From assembly GCF_002251855.1 (NCBI RefSeq), contig NZ_NOXW01000021.1:496001-560000 (forward strand): a stretch of 64,000 bases of DNA. The letters are read 5' to 3'. Below the pieces are notes generated by a model. The model ran no database searches, was not told where the DNA came from, and saw nothing but the letters and a program-made list of their open reading frames with translations. Position numbers and translations under genes: made by a program. The DNA comes from Rhodoferax sp. TH121. Lineage in GTDB: Bacteria > Pseudomonadota > Gammaproteobacteria > Burkholderiales > Burkholderiaceae_C. Position 1 is the stretch's first letter; each line of letters opens with the position of its first letter. Of the stretch, positions 16,872 through 26,460 are shown piece after piece.

Positions 16872-18392
16872 TTACTCTTCTTCGTGCAGCAGGCTCAGGC
16901 CAATGGCTCCGCGACGGCGCAGCCACGGACTGGGGCGATAGCGCGTATCACCGTACACCGTTTGCATGTTGAATAGCACTTCCAGCACATTGGTAGGGCC
17001 GCACAGGTTGCCCAGGGCCAATGGCCCCATCGGGTAGCCCAGACCGATGGTCACAGCGGTTTCCAGATCGCGGGGGCTGCAAATGCCTTGCTGGCACATG
17101 TCAGTGGCAATGTTGACGATGTTGGCCACGACGCGTTGGGTCACAAAACCACCGCTGTCGCGCACCACGCTCACTGCCTTGCCATCGCGCGCAAACAGGG
17201 CGTGGGCGGCGTCACGCATGTCGGTCCGCGTGGCCGGGTTGGTTGCCAGCACGCGGCGTTTGGTCGTGGCATCGTCCAGCAGCATGTCGATGCCTACGGT
17301 GCGTGCGGGGTCGAGCCGTTCCACCACGGCCACGGTAGTGATGTCAAAGCCCAGTGGGGCCACCAGCGTCAGTGCGGCGGGCGAGGGCGATTGCCCGGTT
17401 TCGATCTTGGCGCCCAGATTCTTCAGCAGCATCAGCAGCTCCATGCGGCGCGAGGCACGGGGTGACAGCCATACCGGTGGCATCTCGTCCACCACGGGCA
17501 CAGGTGCCTCGGCGGGGAGTGTGGCTTGCCCGTCGCTGTAGCGGTAAAAGCCCTCGCCGGTCTTGCGGCCTGTCAGTCCGCCAGCCAGTCGCTGTGCCGT
17601 AATCACACTGGGGCGATAACGTGGCTCTTCGTAGTACTGGTGGTAGATCGCCTCCATGACGGGGTGCGACACGTCCAGCCCGGTCAGGTCCATCAGCTCG
17701 AAGGGCCCGAGCTTAAAGCCGACCTGGTCGCGCAGAATGCGGTCGATGGTGGCAAAGTCCGCGACTCCCTCGGAGGCAATTCGCAGCGCTTCGGTGCCGT
17801 AGCCCCGGCCCGCATGGTTGACGATGAATCCCGGTGTGTCTTGCGCCAGCACGGGGGTGTGGCCCAGGTCCTTGGCGTATTGCTGCAATGCTTGCACCAC
17901 TGCAGAGGCCGTTTTAATGCCGGGAATGACTTCCACCACTTTCATCAGCGGTACCGGGTTGAAGAAGTGAAAGCCCGCCAGACGTTCCGGGTGCTGGAGT
18001 GTGGCCCCCAGCGCTGTGATGGAGAGGGACGAGGTGTTGCTAGCCAGCACGGTAGACGCGGGGGTGCATGCTTCCAGGGCTTGCAGCAACTGGGTCTTCG
18101 CATCCTTCCGCTCCACCACGGCTTCCACCACCAATTCGCATGGCGCCAGGTCTTCCAACCCGCTTGCTACGTGAATGCGGGAGAGGTAGGTCTCTGCATC
18201 CGCGGGCTGGATACGCTGTTTGGTCACCAGCGTGTTCCATTGCGCGTGCAATTGTTCCCTGGCGGCTCGGGCGGCGTCCGGGTTCAGGTCAAACAGCCAG
18301 ACGGTGCTGCCTGCCTGTGCTGCAATTTGTGCAATGCCGCGCCCCATGGCGCCGGCACCGACGATGCCGATGTGTTCAAAGTGTGGTTTCAT
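16872..18392 (-). CDS. paaH: 3-hydroxyacyl-CoA dehydrogenase, PaaH/PaaC type
   Basis: The 506-residue enzyme begins with an NAD-binding Rossmann motif (IGIVGAGAMGRGIAQ, about 8-22). It continues through SNTSSLSI and the catalytic histidine segment GFHFFNPVPLMKVVEV, then two copies of the C-terminal dimerisation domain (about 190-290 and 410-500). This double C-terminal form of about 505 residues is typical of the phenylacetate-pathway enzyme PaaH/PaaC; E. coli PaaH is slightly shorter. It oxidises 3-hydroxyacyl-CoA (3-hydroxyadipyl-CoA in the paa route) to the 3-oxo form. No other paa genes are near, so it may serve general beta-oxidation instead. The start at 18392 places the glycine-rich loop normally. 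It is divergent from the FimV-like gene. Confidence 0.88.
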   Translation of the reverse strand: MKPHFEHIGIVGAGAMGRGIAQIAAQAGSTVWLFDLNPDAARAAREQLHAQWNTLVTKQRIQPADAETYLSRIHVASGLEDLAPCELVVEAVVERKDAKTQLLQALEACTPASTVLASNTSSLSITALGATLQHPERLAGFHFFNPVPLMKVVEVIPGIKTASAVVQALQQYAKDLGHTPVLAQDTPGFIVNHAGRGYGTEALRIASEGVADFATIDRILRDQVGFKLGPFELMDLTGLDVSHPVMEAIYHQYYEEPRYRPSVITAQRLAGGLTGRKTGEGFYRYSDGQATLPAEAPVPVVDEMPPVWLSPRASRRMELLMLLKNLGAKIETGQSPSPAALTLVAPLGFDITTVAVVERLDPARTVGIDMLLDDATTKRRVLATNPATRTDMRDAAHALFARDGKAVSVVRDSGGFVTQRVVANIVNIATDMCQQGICSPRDLETAVTIGLGYPMGPLALGNLCGPTNVLEVLFNMQTVYGDTRYRPSPWLRRRGAIGLSLLHEEE

Positions 18393-18491
18393 GCCCGGAT
18401 TATCTGGCGTAGCGGCGAAGATGGAGGGGGCATTTCGGTTGGCAGGGGCGCTTTTGCGCACGCTTGGGGTGTGCGAGAATTGATTGCATCA

Positions 18492-20453
18492 ATGAAGCCG
18501 GTCTTTCAAATTAACCATTGCGCCCTTGGGGCGGTGCTCCTGTGTGCCGCCATGGGCAGCAGTGCACTGACGCTGGGCCGCGCCCGCGGAGCGGCCTTGT
18601 TGGGGCAGCCTTTGCAGATCACGGTACCCGTGCAGCTCGCGGCGGACGAAGACGCCAGTGGGGTGTGTTTTGAGGCGGATGTGTTCTATGGCGACGTACG
18701 GCAAGAGGCCACCCGCGTGGCCATCACGCCCGAGCGCAATGCTGCGGGCCAGCCCACGGCTGTGCGTATTCAAGCCCGTATGCCGGTTGATGAGCCAGTG
18801 GTGTCGATCTACCTTCGCTCGGCCTGTGGCGTGTCCACTTCCCGCCGCTACGTGTTGCTGGCCGATTTGGTCTCCGAGATCAGTCCGGCAGTGGTGCCCA
18901 TTGCTCCTGCCCAACTGACACGCCCATCTGCAGCCCCGCCCTCGGCGGAGCGCTTGCCATCCAGCGCCCCTGCTGCAGTGGAGACAGGAAACGGTACCTC
19001 TGCCGCTACAACGACGGCCAAGCCTGTTCCAGTTCCTGCGGTGCCCGCCAAAAGAACTACGCCGCGTGCGGATGCTCCCAAGTCCGGTGGCAAGACGCCA
19101 ACCACGAGTCGGTCCCGGCTCAAACTGGCCCCTCTGGATTTGTCGCAGGATTGGGAACCCGCGCTCAAGTCGTCCTCGGAGTTGTTGGTCCCTCCGGTGG
19201 AGGATGTGCAAAAGCGCCTTGCGGCGGCAGCGCTCTGGAAGACCTTGAACCTCACACCGGAAGAGGTTTTGCAAGACGCTGCGCGTTTGCAAGGCCTCGA
19301 ACAAAACGTCAGCAAGCTAACTGAGCAAACCGCACAAAATCAGCGCCAGGTGCAGAGCTTGCTGGCGCGGCTGGAAAAATCAGAATCCGAGCGGTACGCC
19401 AATCCACTGGTGTATGCCCTTTTCTTGGCACTGTTGGCCTTAGCCGGTGGCATGGGGTGGTTGTTGCACCGACTCCGCAATGCAGGCGATGCACCTTGGT
19501 GGCGTGGGCAAGGCGATTCCCAGTTGACGTCTTTGGAACGTGAAACCACTGCCGAAGACAACATCCTCGCAGCCCATCCTCCGCTAGCTGCTGCGCCTGT
19601 GGCGGTCATGCCGCCTCCGGCAAAGTCTGAGCCAGCGGTTAGCCGCAAGCCCTTGACCGATGTGGACATCGACTTGCACTTGGACGAGTTGTCGCCACCG
19701 GCCCCCGTGGTGACACCGACTGCTTCGGCCCCGCTCTCCTCCCGCATGATGGGTTTGCGCGATTTTTCGCCCAGCATGTCCGGTTCGCTGCGCTCCATCA
19801 ACACCCAAGAGGTTGTGGATGTACGCCAGCAGGCAGATTTTTTCATGACGCTTGGGCAGTATGACGATGCGATCGCTTTGCTGGAGCACAACATCTCCGA
19901 CCACGCGGAGTCCAATCCACTGGTCTACCTGGATCTTCTCAAGGCCTTGCATACGCTGAGCCGCAAAGCGGCGTTTGACCGCTATCGCGATGAGTTCAAC
20001 GCGCTCTTCACCGGCGAAGTGCCTTCCTACAACCAGTTCAACCAAGCCGGACAAGGGCTGGAGATGTACCCTGAGTTGTGTGCCCATATCGCTTCGGTGT
20101 GGCCGAGTCGGGCAGCTCTAGAGTTCATTGAAAAATGCCTGGTACGCGACCCCAATGCAGCAGCGGAGGTGCGCTTCGATTTGGAGGCCTTCCGCGAGTT
20201 GCTGCTTTTGCACGCGCTGCTGACACGCCTGTCAGGGGAAGCCACCAGTGGTGTGGCACCGTTCAGTACCGCCAAATCGGCTGAGCCGTCTCTGCCACCT
20301 GCAGACACTGGCCCGGTTCCAGTGGAAGCCGCATTGCCTGCTACCGACATCGACTTGGATTTGTCGGAGTCTGTGCCGGCCCAAGACAATCTCATCGAAT
20401 TCGACGCGTCGGGCTTATCATCCCTCACGCCACCCTGGACGCCGCGGCGCTAG
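18492..20453 (+). CDS. FimV-like peptidoglycan-associated membrane protein
   Basis: The 653-residue protein has a signal peptide (about 1-25) and the FimV N-terminal core (SSALTLGRARGAALLGQPLQ then VQLAADEDASGVCFEADVFYG). It continues with a Pro/Ala/Thr-rich linker (about 140-215), a coiled coil (about 260-302), one membrane helix (ALFLALLALAGGMGWLLHRL, about 308-327) and an acidic cytoplasmic part. That part contains a TPR-like block (DFFMTLGQYDDAIALLEHNI, about 452-471). FimV proteins organise type IV pilus machinery and polar signalling. The typical C-terminal FimV domain is not present; the protein ends soon after DIDLDLSES. The frame is open for 322 more codons upstream, but that part is antisense to the dehydrogenase gene and lacks a start signal. 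Only 14 bp separate it from the convergent next gene. Confidence 0.8.
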   Translation: MKPVFQINHCALGAVLLCAAMGSSALTLGRARGAALLGQPLQITVPVQLAADEDASGVCFEADVFYGDVRQEATRVAITPERNAAGQPTAVRIQARMPVDEPVVSIYLRSACGVSTSRRYVLLADLVSEISPAVVPIAPAQLTRPSAAPPSAERLPSSAPAAVETGNGTSAATTTAKPVPVPAVPAKRTTPRADAPKSGGKTPTTSRSRLKLAPLDLSQDWEPALKSSSELLVPPVEDVQKRLAAAALWKTLNLTPEEVLQDAARLQGLEQNVSKLTEQTAQNQRQVQSLLARLEKSESERYANPLVYALFLALLALAGGMGWLLHRLRNAGDAPWWRGQGDSQLTSLERETTAEDNILAAHPPLAAAPVAVMPPPAKSEPAVSRKPLTDVDIDLHLDELSPPAPVVTPTASAPLSSRMMGLRDFSPSMSGSLRSINTQEVVDVRQQADFFMTLGQYDDAIALLEHNISDHAESNPLVYLDLLKALHTLSRKAAFDRYRDEFNALFTGEVPSYNQFNQAGQGLEMYPELCAHIASVWPSRAALEFIEKCLVRDPNAAAEVRFDLEAFRELLLLHALLTRLSGEATSGVAPFSTAKSAEPSLPPADTGPVPVEAALPATDIDLDLSESVPAQDNLIEFDASGLSSLTPPWTPRR

Positions 20454-20467
20454 AGCCGGGACCGCAG

Positions 20468-21484
20468 TTAACGCCGTACTTGCAGCGCGCCTGGATTAAT
20501 GATGTTGGAGGGAGTACCTTTGATGAAATTCACCACGTTGTCGAAGGCCGCACCAAAGTACATCTCGTAGCTATCTTGCTCTACATAGCCGATGTGGGGC
20601 GTACAGATGCAATTCTCCAGCCTCAACAGCGCATGCCCTTGTAGCACCGGCTCGGTTTCAAACACATCCACTGCAGCCATCCCCGGGCGACCGCGATTCA
20701 GGGCACCAATCAGGGCATCTGCCTCAATCAGTTCCGCCCGTGAGGTGTTGACCAAAAGGGCTGTACTTTTCATGCAGGCGAGGTCTGAGCTGGTGACAAT
20801 AGCTCGCGTACTGTCGTTCAGCCGCAAATGCAGGCTGAGTACATCGCTGCGGGAGAAGAAATCTTCTCTGTCGGCTGCGCTCTGGTAACCATCTTGCACA
20901 GCCTTTTGGCGCGAACTTTCACTGCCCCAGACCAACACGTTCATGCCAAATGCCCGGCCATAACCTGCGACCAATTGGCCAATGCGGCCATAGCCCCACA
21001 GGCCTAAAGTTTTTCCATGCAGGACGCTCCCCAGCCCGAAATTGGCAGGCATCGAGCCCGCTTTGAGCCCGGACTGCTGCCAAGCACCATGCTTGAGGTT
21101 GCCGATGTACTGGGGCAAGCGGCGCATGGCGGCCAGTATCAGGGCCCAAGTCAGTTCCGCGGGGGCGACAGGGGAGCCCACGCCTTCGGCTACGGCAATG
21201 CCGCGTTCGGTGCAGGCCTGTACATCGATGTGTGCACCAGCACGGCCGGTTTGGGCGATGAGTTTGAGGCGGGGAAGTTTTTCGATCAGCGCTCGGGTGA
21301 TCTGGGTGCGCTCGCGGATCAGAACGATCACGTCCGCGTCCTTGAGCCGAATGGACAGTTGGCCCATGCCCTTGACCGTGTTGGTGTATACCTTGGCCGG
21401 GAAAGCATCCAGTTTGGCAGAGCATTGCAGCTTGCGCACCGCATCCTGATAGTCGTCCAGAATCACAATATTCATACTTGCCAT
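20468..21484 (-). CDS. D-2-hydroxyacid dehydrogenase family protein
   Basis: The 338-residue protein follows the D-isomer-specific 2-hydroxyacid dehydrogenase plan. It has an N-terminal catalytic domain (MNIVILDDYQDAV), an NAD-binding domain with LGLWGYGRIGQLVAGYG (about 163-180), and catalytic residues Arg in NTSRAELIE, Glu in DVFETEP and His in TPHIGY. It reduces a 2-oxoacid or oxidises a D-2-hydroxyacid with NAD(P)H in the cytosol; the exact substrate is not evident. It is distinct from the second family member at 43.2 kb. The ATG at 21484 has AAGG 4 nt ahead and is preferred over an ATG 9 nt downstream. Convergent with the FimV-like gene and downstream of the lexA unit on the same strand, 57 nt after it. 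Confidence 0.88.
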   Translation of the reverse strand: MASMNIVILDDYQDAVRKLQCSAKLDAFPAKVYTNTVKGMGQLSIRLKDADVIVLIRERTQITRALIEKLPRLKLIAQTGRAGAHIDVQACTERGIAVAEGVGSPVAPAELTWALILAAMRRLPQYIGNLKHGAWQQSGLKAGSMPANFGLGSVLHGKTLGLWGYGRIGQLVAGYGRAFGMNVLVWGSESSRQKAVQDGYQSAADREDFFSRSDVLSLHLRLNDSTRAIVTSSDLACMKSTALLVNTSRAELIEADALIGALNRGRPGMAAVDVFETEPVLQGHALLRLENCICTPHIGYVEQDSYEMYFGAAFDNVVNFIKGTPSNIINPGALQVRR

Positions 21485-21541
21485 TGTGCCTTGGGATGCT
21501 GGCTGCCCAAGAGGGCGCAGGGCAAATGTGCCCTGCTTTTG

Positions 21542-21868
21542 TTACGCGGCTTCGCAGGCGGCCAGGCGGTCCAGCTCGGCACACACGTCTGCCATGCGGC
21601 CAGAGATCACCATACGCCCGACCTCGGTGCGGGATTGCCCGCTTTCCAGCACACGGACTACTCGCAGTGGCTTGGATTTAAGGCCATTTTGGCATCTAGC
21701 CCCCGTGGATTGTGCGCGAGTAGCTATCAAATAAGGAGCGAATTTGGGCTCCATGGCACGTGTCGCTGGAAAGCCCGGAGTACATATAGGGCGGTTGGGC
21801 AGCAACCAGGCGAGCAGTGGACGCAGGGGCGCCAGAAAGTCAGGTTTCATCACGAGGGCAGTGGTCAT
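21542..21868 (-). CDS. Small protein of unknown function, downstream of lexA
   Basis: The 108-residue ORF begins 20 nt after lexA on the same strand, so it is probably cotranscribed and LexA-controlled. The N-terminus (about 1-30) is hydrophobic and Leu/Pro-rich (FLAPLRPLLAWLLPNRP). The C-terminus carries a compact segment, KPLRVVRVLESGQS then VGRMVISGRMADVCAELDRL, that looks like the conserved core. The middle (residues 43-60) is encoded by dispersed repeat copy 3 and reads through without breaking the frame. In pseudomonads the gene after lexA is sulA, but I see no SulA similarity. The product may be a small SOS-associated protein; function unknown. Confidence 0.6.
   Translation of the reverse strand: MTTALVMKPDFLAPLRPLLAWLLPNRPICTPGFPATRAMEPKFAPYLIATRAQSTGARCQNGLKSKPLRVVRVLESGQSRTEVGRMVISGRMADVCAELDRLAACEAA
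21691..21740 (+). repeat. Dispersed repeat copy 3, inside the small lexA-downstream ORF
   Basis: Reads GGCATCTAGCCCCCGTGGAT then GTGCGCGAGTAGCTATCAAA and ends in GGAGCG. It is the closest relative of intergenic copy 2. A short stem GGAGC/GCTCC follows. Confidence 0.72.
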
Positions 21869-21888
21869 GGCAGGGCTTTCTGGCGGAA

Positions 21889-22563
21889 TTACATCAACAT
21901 GGTGTTACGAATCAGGCCCACAGCCAAACCTTCGATTTCGAAGGGTTCGCCCGGCTCGACGACGATGGTCTGGTAGTCAGGGTTTTCAGGGTGCAGTTCG
22001 ATCAGGTGTTTGTTGCGGCGAAAGCGCTTGACGGTGACTTCTTCTCCCAGGCGGGCCACGACGATCTGGCCGTTTTTGGCGTCCTTGGTGGCCTGCACCG
22101 CCAGCAGGTCGCCGTCCATGATGCCGGCGTCGCGCATGGACATGCCACGCACCTTGAGCAGATAGTCAGGCTGGCGCTGGAACAGGCTGTTTTCGACGTA
22201 GTAGGTCTGGTCCACATGCTCTTGGGCCAGGATGGGGGAGCCCGCGGCCACACGGCCAACCAGGGGCAGCGCCAGCTGGGCCAGGCCGGGCAGGGGCAAT
22301 GCAAACTGCTTCATGCGCGACTCTTGCATGGAGCGCAGCACATCGCCCTTGAGGCGGATACCGCGGGAGGTGCCGCTGACCAGTTCGATCACGCCTTTGC
22401 GGGCCAGGGCCTGCAAATGCTCTTCGGCGGCGTTGGCCGACTTGAAGCCCAGCTCGGAAGCGATTTCCGCACGGGTGGGGGGGGCGCCGGTGCGCGCAAT
22501 GGCGCCCTGGATCAGATCCAGAATTTGCTGTTGGCGGGCGGTGAGTTTGGGGCTTTCAAGCAT
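21889..22563 (-). CDS. lexA: SOS response repressor LexA
   Basis: The 224-residue repressor has a winged helix-turn-helix DNA-binding domain (1 to about 72, [24 protein letters not shown]) and a self-cleaving S24 peptidase domain. The scissile bond is Ala107-Gly108 ([10 protein letters not shown]). The catalytic dyad is Ser142 ([10 protein letters not shown]) and Lys179 (EEVTVKR). RecA filaments trigger cleavage after DNA damage. The start at 22563 has GGAG 7 nt upstream; the frame is open further but that stretch holds the operators. Three LexA boxes lie in the divergent gap to the asparaginase gene, indicating autoregulation. A small ORF follows in the same unit. Confidence 0.98.
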   Translation of the reverse strand: MLESPKLTARQQQILDLIQGAIARTGAPPTRAEIASELGFKSANAAEEHLQALARKGVIELVSGTSRGIRLKGDVLRSMQESRMKQFALPLPGLAQLALPLVGRVAAGSPILAQEHVDQTYYVENSLFQRQPDYLLKVRGMSMRDAGIMDGDLLAVQATKDAKNGQIVVARLGEEVTVKRFRRNKHLIELHPENPDYQTIVVEPGEPFEIEGLAVGLIRNTMLM

Positions 22564-22593
22564 ACTGACTCCTTCGTGTTGGGTCGGTGCTGG

Positions 22594-22645
22594 CTGTGTG
22601 TCTATACACACTGTTTTCTCATCCAGTAGCTGTATTTTTAACCAG
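22594..22645. promoter_or_regulatory. Three LexA boxes between lexA and the asparaginase gene
   Basis: Two full CTG-N10-CAG boxes are present: CTGTATTTTTAACCAG (22630-22645) and CTGTTTTCTCATCCAG (22611-22626). A third, CTGTGTGTCTATACAC (22594-22609), matches CTGT-N8-ACAG at 7 of 8 outer bases. Centres are 17 and 19 bp apart. They lie 31-82 bp upstream of lexA and 33-84 bp upstream of the divergent asparaginase start, so LexA could act on both genes. Confidence 0.85.
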
Positions 22646-22677
22646 TTTTTATGCAAATGCAAGCGAGGCGGTGATTT

Positions 22678-23649
22678 ATGGGTAAAAAAGTGGTGGTTTT
22701 GGGCACGGGGGGCACCATCGCGGGCCGCGCGGAACGAGGATCAGACAACGTGGGCTACAAGGCCGGGCAGGTGGGGGTGCAGTCGCTGCTGCAAGACATT
22801 GCGCCCTTGCAGGACGCCTTGTGTGGGCGTGCGTTGGTCGCCGAGCAGGTGGCCCAGGTGGACAGCAAGGACATGGGCTTTTCCGTGTGGGCTGCCCTGG
22901 CGCAGCGCTGCGCTCAGCACTTGCAGGATGCCGAGGTGGATGCGGTACTGATCACCCATGGCACGGACACCTTGGAGGAAACGGCCTACTTTCTGGAGCA
23001 AGTGCTGCCTGCCACGCTGTTGCAGTCCAAACCCTTGGTGCTGACCTGCGCCATGCGCCCTGCGTCGGCCCTGACGCCCGATGGTCCGCAAAACGTGCTG
23101 GATGCGGTGGCCGTGGCGCTGGACGACATGGCACGTGGCGTGTTGGTGGTGTGTGCCGGCGCGGTACACAGCGCCCGCTTGGTGCAAAAGTGCTACACCT
23201 ACCGCGTGGATGCGTTTGATTCGGGCGATGCTGGGCCCTTGGCGCTGGTGGAAGAGGCTCGCGTGCGTTGGTTGGGCAACCCTGATCTCGCGCCATCACC
23301 CCGCATGGTGGACTTGCCGGCACTGGCCAACGCCCCATGGCCACGGGTGGAGATTGTGATGAGCTACGCGGGCGCTTCAGGTGCAATGGTGCGCAGCTTG
23401 GTCGCACCCGATGTCACGGTTCCCCCACTGCGCGGTCTGGTGGTAGCGGGTACGGGCAATGGCACGCTGCATGTGGATCTGGAGACCGCCTTGCTGGAGG
23501 CACAGGCACATGGAGTGCAGGTGGTGCGAGCCAGCCGCTGCGCACGCGGTCAGGTGGTGGCGGGGGATGCCCCTGCAGCCTTGCCCCACTCGCAGGGCCT
23601 TTCGCCGGTGAAGGCGCGCATCGCGTTGATGCTGGAGCTGATGGCGTAA
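22678..23649 (+). CDS. L-asparaginase (cytoplasmic type)
   Basis: The 323-residue protein has both asparaginase threonine motifs: [11 protein letters not shown] (nucleophile Thr13) and [14 protein letters not shown] (second Thr-Asp pair near 91-92), followed by LTCAMRP and LTPDGPQN typical of the family. There is no signal peptide, so it acts in the cytosol, hydrolysing asparagine to aspartate and ammonia. GAGG lies 9 nt ahead of ATG. It is divergent from lexA across the LexA-box cluster, so DNA damage may affect its expression. A hairpin terminator overlaps its stop codon and also serves the convergent adk gene. Confidence 0.92.
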   Translation: MGKKVVVLGTGGTIAGRAERGSDNVGYKAGQVGVQSLLQDIAPLQDALCGRALVAEQVAQVDSKDMGFSVWAALAQRCAQHLQDAEVDAVLITHGTDTLEETAYFLEQVLPATLLQSKPLVLTCAMRPASALTPDGPQNVLDAVAVALDDMARGVLVVCAGAVHSARLVQKCYTYRVDAFDSGDAGPLALVEEARVRWLGNPDLAPSPRMVDLPALANAPWPRVEIVMSYAGASGAMVRSLVAPDVTVPPLRGLVVAGTGNGTLHVDLETALLEAQAHGVQVVRASRCARGQVVAGDAPAALPHSQGLSPVKARIALMLELMA

Positions 23650-23674
23650 AAAAAGCCGCAGATGCGGCTTTTTC
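23649..23674. terminator. Bidirectional terminator between asparaginase and adk
   Basis: AAAAAAGCCGCA/TGCGGCTTTTT with a 2-nt loop; the A-run includes the last bases of the asparaginase stop codon. Confidence 0.82.
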
Positions 23675-23692
23675 GGGCGGTGCCAGTAGCGC

Positions 23693-24457
<765 letters not shown>

Positions 24458-24462
24458 CTAAC

Positions 24463-25239
24463 TTACAGCTTGGGTGCCATGCCCGCGATGATGGCGCGCA
24501 CACGCGCCAAATCTTCGGGCGTGTCCACGCCGGGGCCGGGCGCATGCGGGCTCACATGTACCGCGATGCGGTGGCCATGCCACAGCGCCCGCAGCTGCTC
24601 CAGCGCCTCCACCACCTCGATCGGCGCCTGGGGCAGGCGCGGAAATTCGCGCAGAAAGCCGACGCGGTAGGAGTAGATGCCAATGTGACGCAAGGGGGCC
24701 GGCGAGGGCAGGCTGGAGATGCCATTGGCAAAACCGTCACGCCACCAGCTGATGGGGGCCCGGCTGAAGTACAGGGCGAGGTGCTTGGCATCGTGCACCA
24801 CCTTGACCACGTTGGGGTTGGCAAAGTCGGCCAGTTCGGTGATGGCGTGGGCTGCCGTGCCCATGCTGGCTTGCGGAGTGGTCTGCAGCAGGGCTGCCAC
24901 AGCCTGCACGAGGTCGGGGTCCATCAGCGGCTCGTCACCCTGCACGTTGACCACAATGTCCTCGTCGGCCAGGCCCAGAATGTCGCAGGCCTCGGCCAAG
25001 CGGTCGCTGCCCGAGGGGTGGTCCTGGCGGGTCAGGATGGCTTGTACGCCATGGGCGGTGCAGGCCTGCACGATGGAGTCGCTGTCGGCGGCCACCACCA
25101 CGCGGGTTGCCTGGGGCACGCCCTCACGTACGCGCTGGGCCACACGCACGACCATGGGCACGCCGCCCAGGTCGGCCAGGGGCTTGTTGGGCAGGCGGGT
25201 CGAGGCCAGGCGCGCCGGGATAAGAACGGTGAAGCTCAC
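24463..25239 (-). CDS. kdsB: 3-deoxy-manno-octulosonate cytidylyltransferase
   Basis: The 258-residue enzyme activates Kdo to CMP-Kdo for lipopolysaccharide inner-core synthesis. Hallmarks are the N-terminal nucleotide-binding motif [35 protein letters not shown] and the metal-binding [10 protein letters not shown]. The start codon is GTG, part of a GTGA overlap with the stop of the upstream UPF0434 gene, which indicates translational coupling. It belongs to the envelope run exbB-exbD-lpxK-UPF0434-kdsB-adk. Confidence 0.97.
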   Translation of the reverse strand: MSFTVLIPARLASTRLPNKPLADLGGVPMVVRVAQRVREGVPQATRVVVAADSDSIVQACTAHGVQAILTRQDHPSGSDRLAEACDILGLADEDIVVNVQGDEPLMDPDLVQAVAALLQTTPQASMGTAAHAITELADFANPNVVKVVHDAKHLALYFSRAPISWWRDGFANGISSLPSPAPLRHIGIYSYRVGFLREFPRLPQAPIEVVEALEQLRALWHGHRIAVHVSPHAPGPGVDTPEDLARVRAIIAGMAPKL

Positions 25240-25418
25240 AGGCCGAGCTCCGCATCGCTCAGGACGCGCGCTTCATTTTCGAGCAGGATGGGGATGCCGT
25301 CGCGCACCGGGTAGGCCAGGCGGGCGCTGCGGGAGATGAGTTCCTGCTGGTCGCGGTTGTATTCCAATGGCCCTTTGGTAACGGGGCAAACAAGCAGTTC
25401 GAGAAGTCTGGTGTCCAT
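25236..25418 (-). CDS. Trm112/UPF0434 family small protein
   Basis: The 60-residue protein ([20 protein letters not shown], then [19 protein letters not shown]) is a member of the Trm112p-like UPF0434 family. It keeps only the first cysteine of the zinc ribbon seen in Trm112. The lpxK-UPF0434-kdsB order is widespread in proteobacteria. Its role in bacteria is not established. ATG follows the lpxK stop by one nucleotide, and its own stop overlaps the kdsB start by 4 bp, so all three are translationally coupled. Confidence 0.93.
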   Translation of the reverse strand: MDTRLLELLVCPVTKGPLEYNRDQQELISRSARLAYPVRDGIPILLENEARVLSDAELGL

Positions 25419-25419
25419 G

Positions 25420-26457
25420 TCAGGATGATAGCGGGGCAGGGCGGTGGGGCTGCAGGCAGCGGTCCAGCGCGGCATAGAACTCGGGCGGCGCGGTTTGCAC
25501 CAGTGGGACGGCGCGCGCCTGCGGGGCAGGCTGCCAGAGCTTGGCGGCATCTTTTTCGGTGCAAATCAGGGTGTAGCCCTCATGGTTATTGCGTGACCAG
25601 CTATCAAAATCATAGTGATCTGGCAGCGCCAAGGCACTTTCCAGAGGCCCCCCCTGCGCGCGCAGCATAGAAAAAAAAGCCTCGGGTTGCGCGATGCCTG
25701 CCACCGCACGCACGGGCCGGGCTTGCGGAGCCCACAAGGCGGCCAGCGGCTGCCTGTCGCCCGCTGCGCCTAGGGTGTAGTCGGCCAGCTGGCGGCTGGC
25801 GCTGTAGCCGGGTATGGCATTGGGGCCGGTGTTGAGTACCAGCAAGTGCTCCGCGCGTTGGCCCACAGCGTGCAGCGCATGCAGCGGCCAAGGCTCGCGC
25901 AGCGGGCCGGCTGGCAAGAGCCAGCCATTGCCGGTGCCGCGGCTGTCGAAGACGCACACCTCCACGTCGCGGTAGAGCGCGTAGTGTTGCAGGCCATCGT
26001 CGCAGACGATGAGCTGCGTCTGGGGGTGCGCTTGCAGCAGCGCCCGTGCAGCTGCTGCACGCTGGCGCCCCACGTAGACAGGAACCCCGGTCTTGCGATG
26101 CAGCAGCAAGGGTTCATCGCCTACCTCTGCAGGCGAGGCAGCGGCGTGCACCGCCAGAATGGCATCGCCATGGCGGCCGTAACCGCGTGAAACGATGCCG
26201 ACTTGCCAGCCTTGGGCTTGCAAATGCGCAACGATCCCCATCACGGTGGGGGTCTTGCCAGCACCGCCAGCCAGCACATTGCCGACCACTATGACGGGAA
26301 CAGGCAGGCGCTGGCTGGGCAGCCAATGCCAACGGTACAGCGTACGCCGCAGCGCCACCAACGCAGCATAGACACCGGCGATCGGACGCAGTGTCCAGGC
26401 CAGCACACCGCGACCCGTCCAGGCCTGCAGCAAGGCCTGTTGCAGGCCGGGGCGCAT
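25420..26457 (-). CDS. lpxK: Tetraacyldisaccharide 4'-kinase
   Basis: The 345-residue inner-membrane-associated enzyme phosphorylates the 4' position of the lipid A disaccharide. The P-loop is [14 protein letters not shown] (about 57-70), and SRGYGR, GDEPLLL and [11 protein letters not shown] are family signatures; an N-terminal hydrophobic helix (about 20-40) gives membrane contact. TEKDAAKLW near the C-terminus is also conserved. Between LPDH and that motif, residues 281-296 come from dispersed repeat copy 4, replacing what is normally a variable loop. It follows exbD by 3 nt. Confidence 0.96.
   Translation of the reverse strand: MRPGLQQALLQAWTGRGVLAWTLRPIAGVYAALVALRRTLYRWHWLPSQRLPVPVIVVGNVLAGGAGKTPTVMGIVAHLQAQGWQVGIVSRGYGRHGDAILAVHAAASPAEVGDEPLLLHRKTGVPVYVGRQRAAAARALLQAHPQTQLIVCDDGLQHYALYRDVEVCVFDSRGTGNGWLLPAGPLREPWPLHALHAVGQRAEHLLVLNTGPNAIPGYSASRQLADYTLGAAGDRQPLAALWAPQARPVRAVAGIAQPEAFFSMLRAQGGPLESALALPDHYDFDSWSRNNHEGYTLICTEKDAAKLWQPAPQARAVPLVQTAPPEFYAALDRCLQPHRPAPLSS
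25570..25615 (+). repeat. Dispersed repeat copy 4, inside lpxK
   Basis: Reads GTGTAGCCCTCATGGTTA then TTGCGTGACCAGCTATCAAA. It lies antisense to the lpxK reading direction and stays in frame. Confidence 0.62.
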
Positions 26458-26460
26458 GGT

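Noticed and set aside
17526..18491. 322-codon in-frame upstream extension of the FimV-like gene
   Set aside because: It is antisense to the 3-hydroxyacyl-CoA dehydrogenase gene, and a signal peptide begins at the ATG at 18492.
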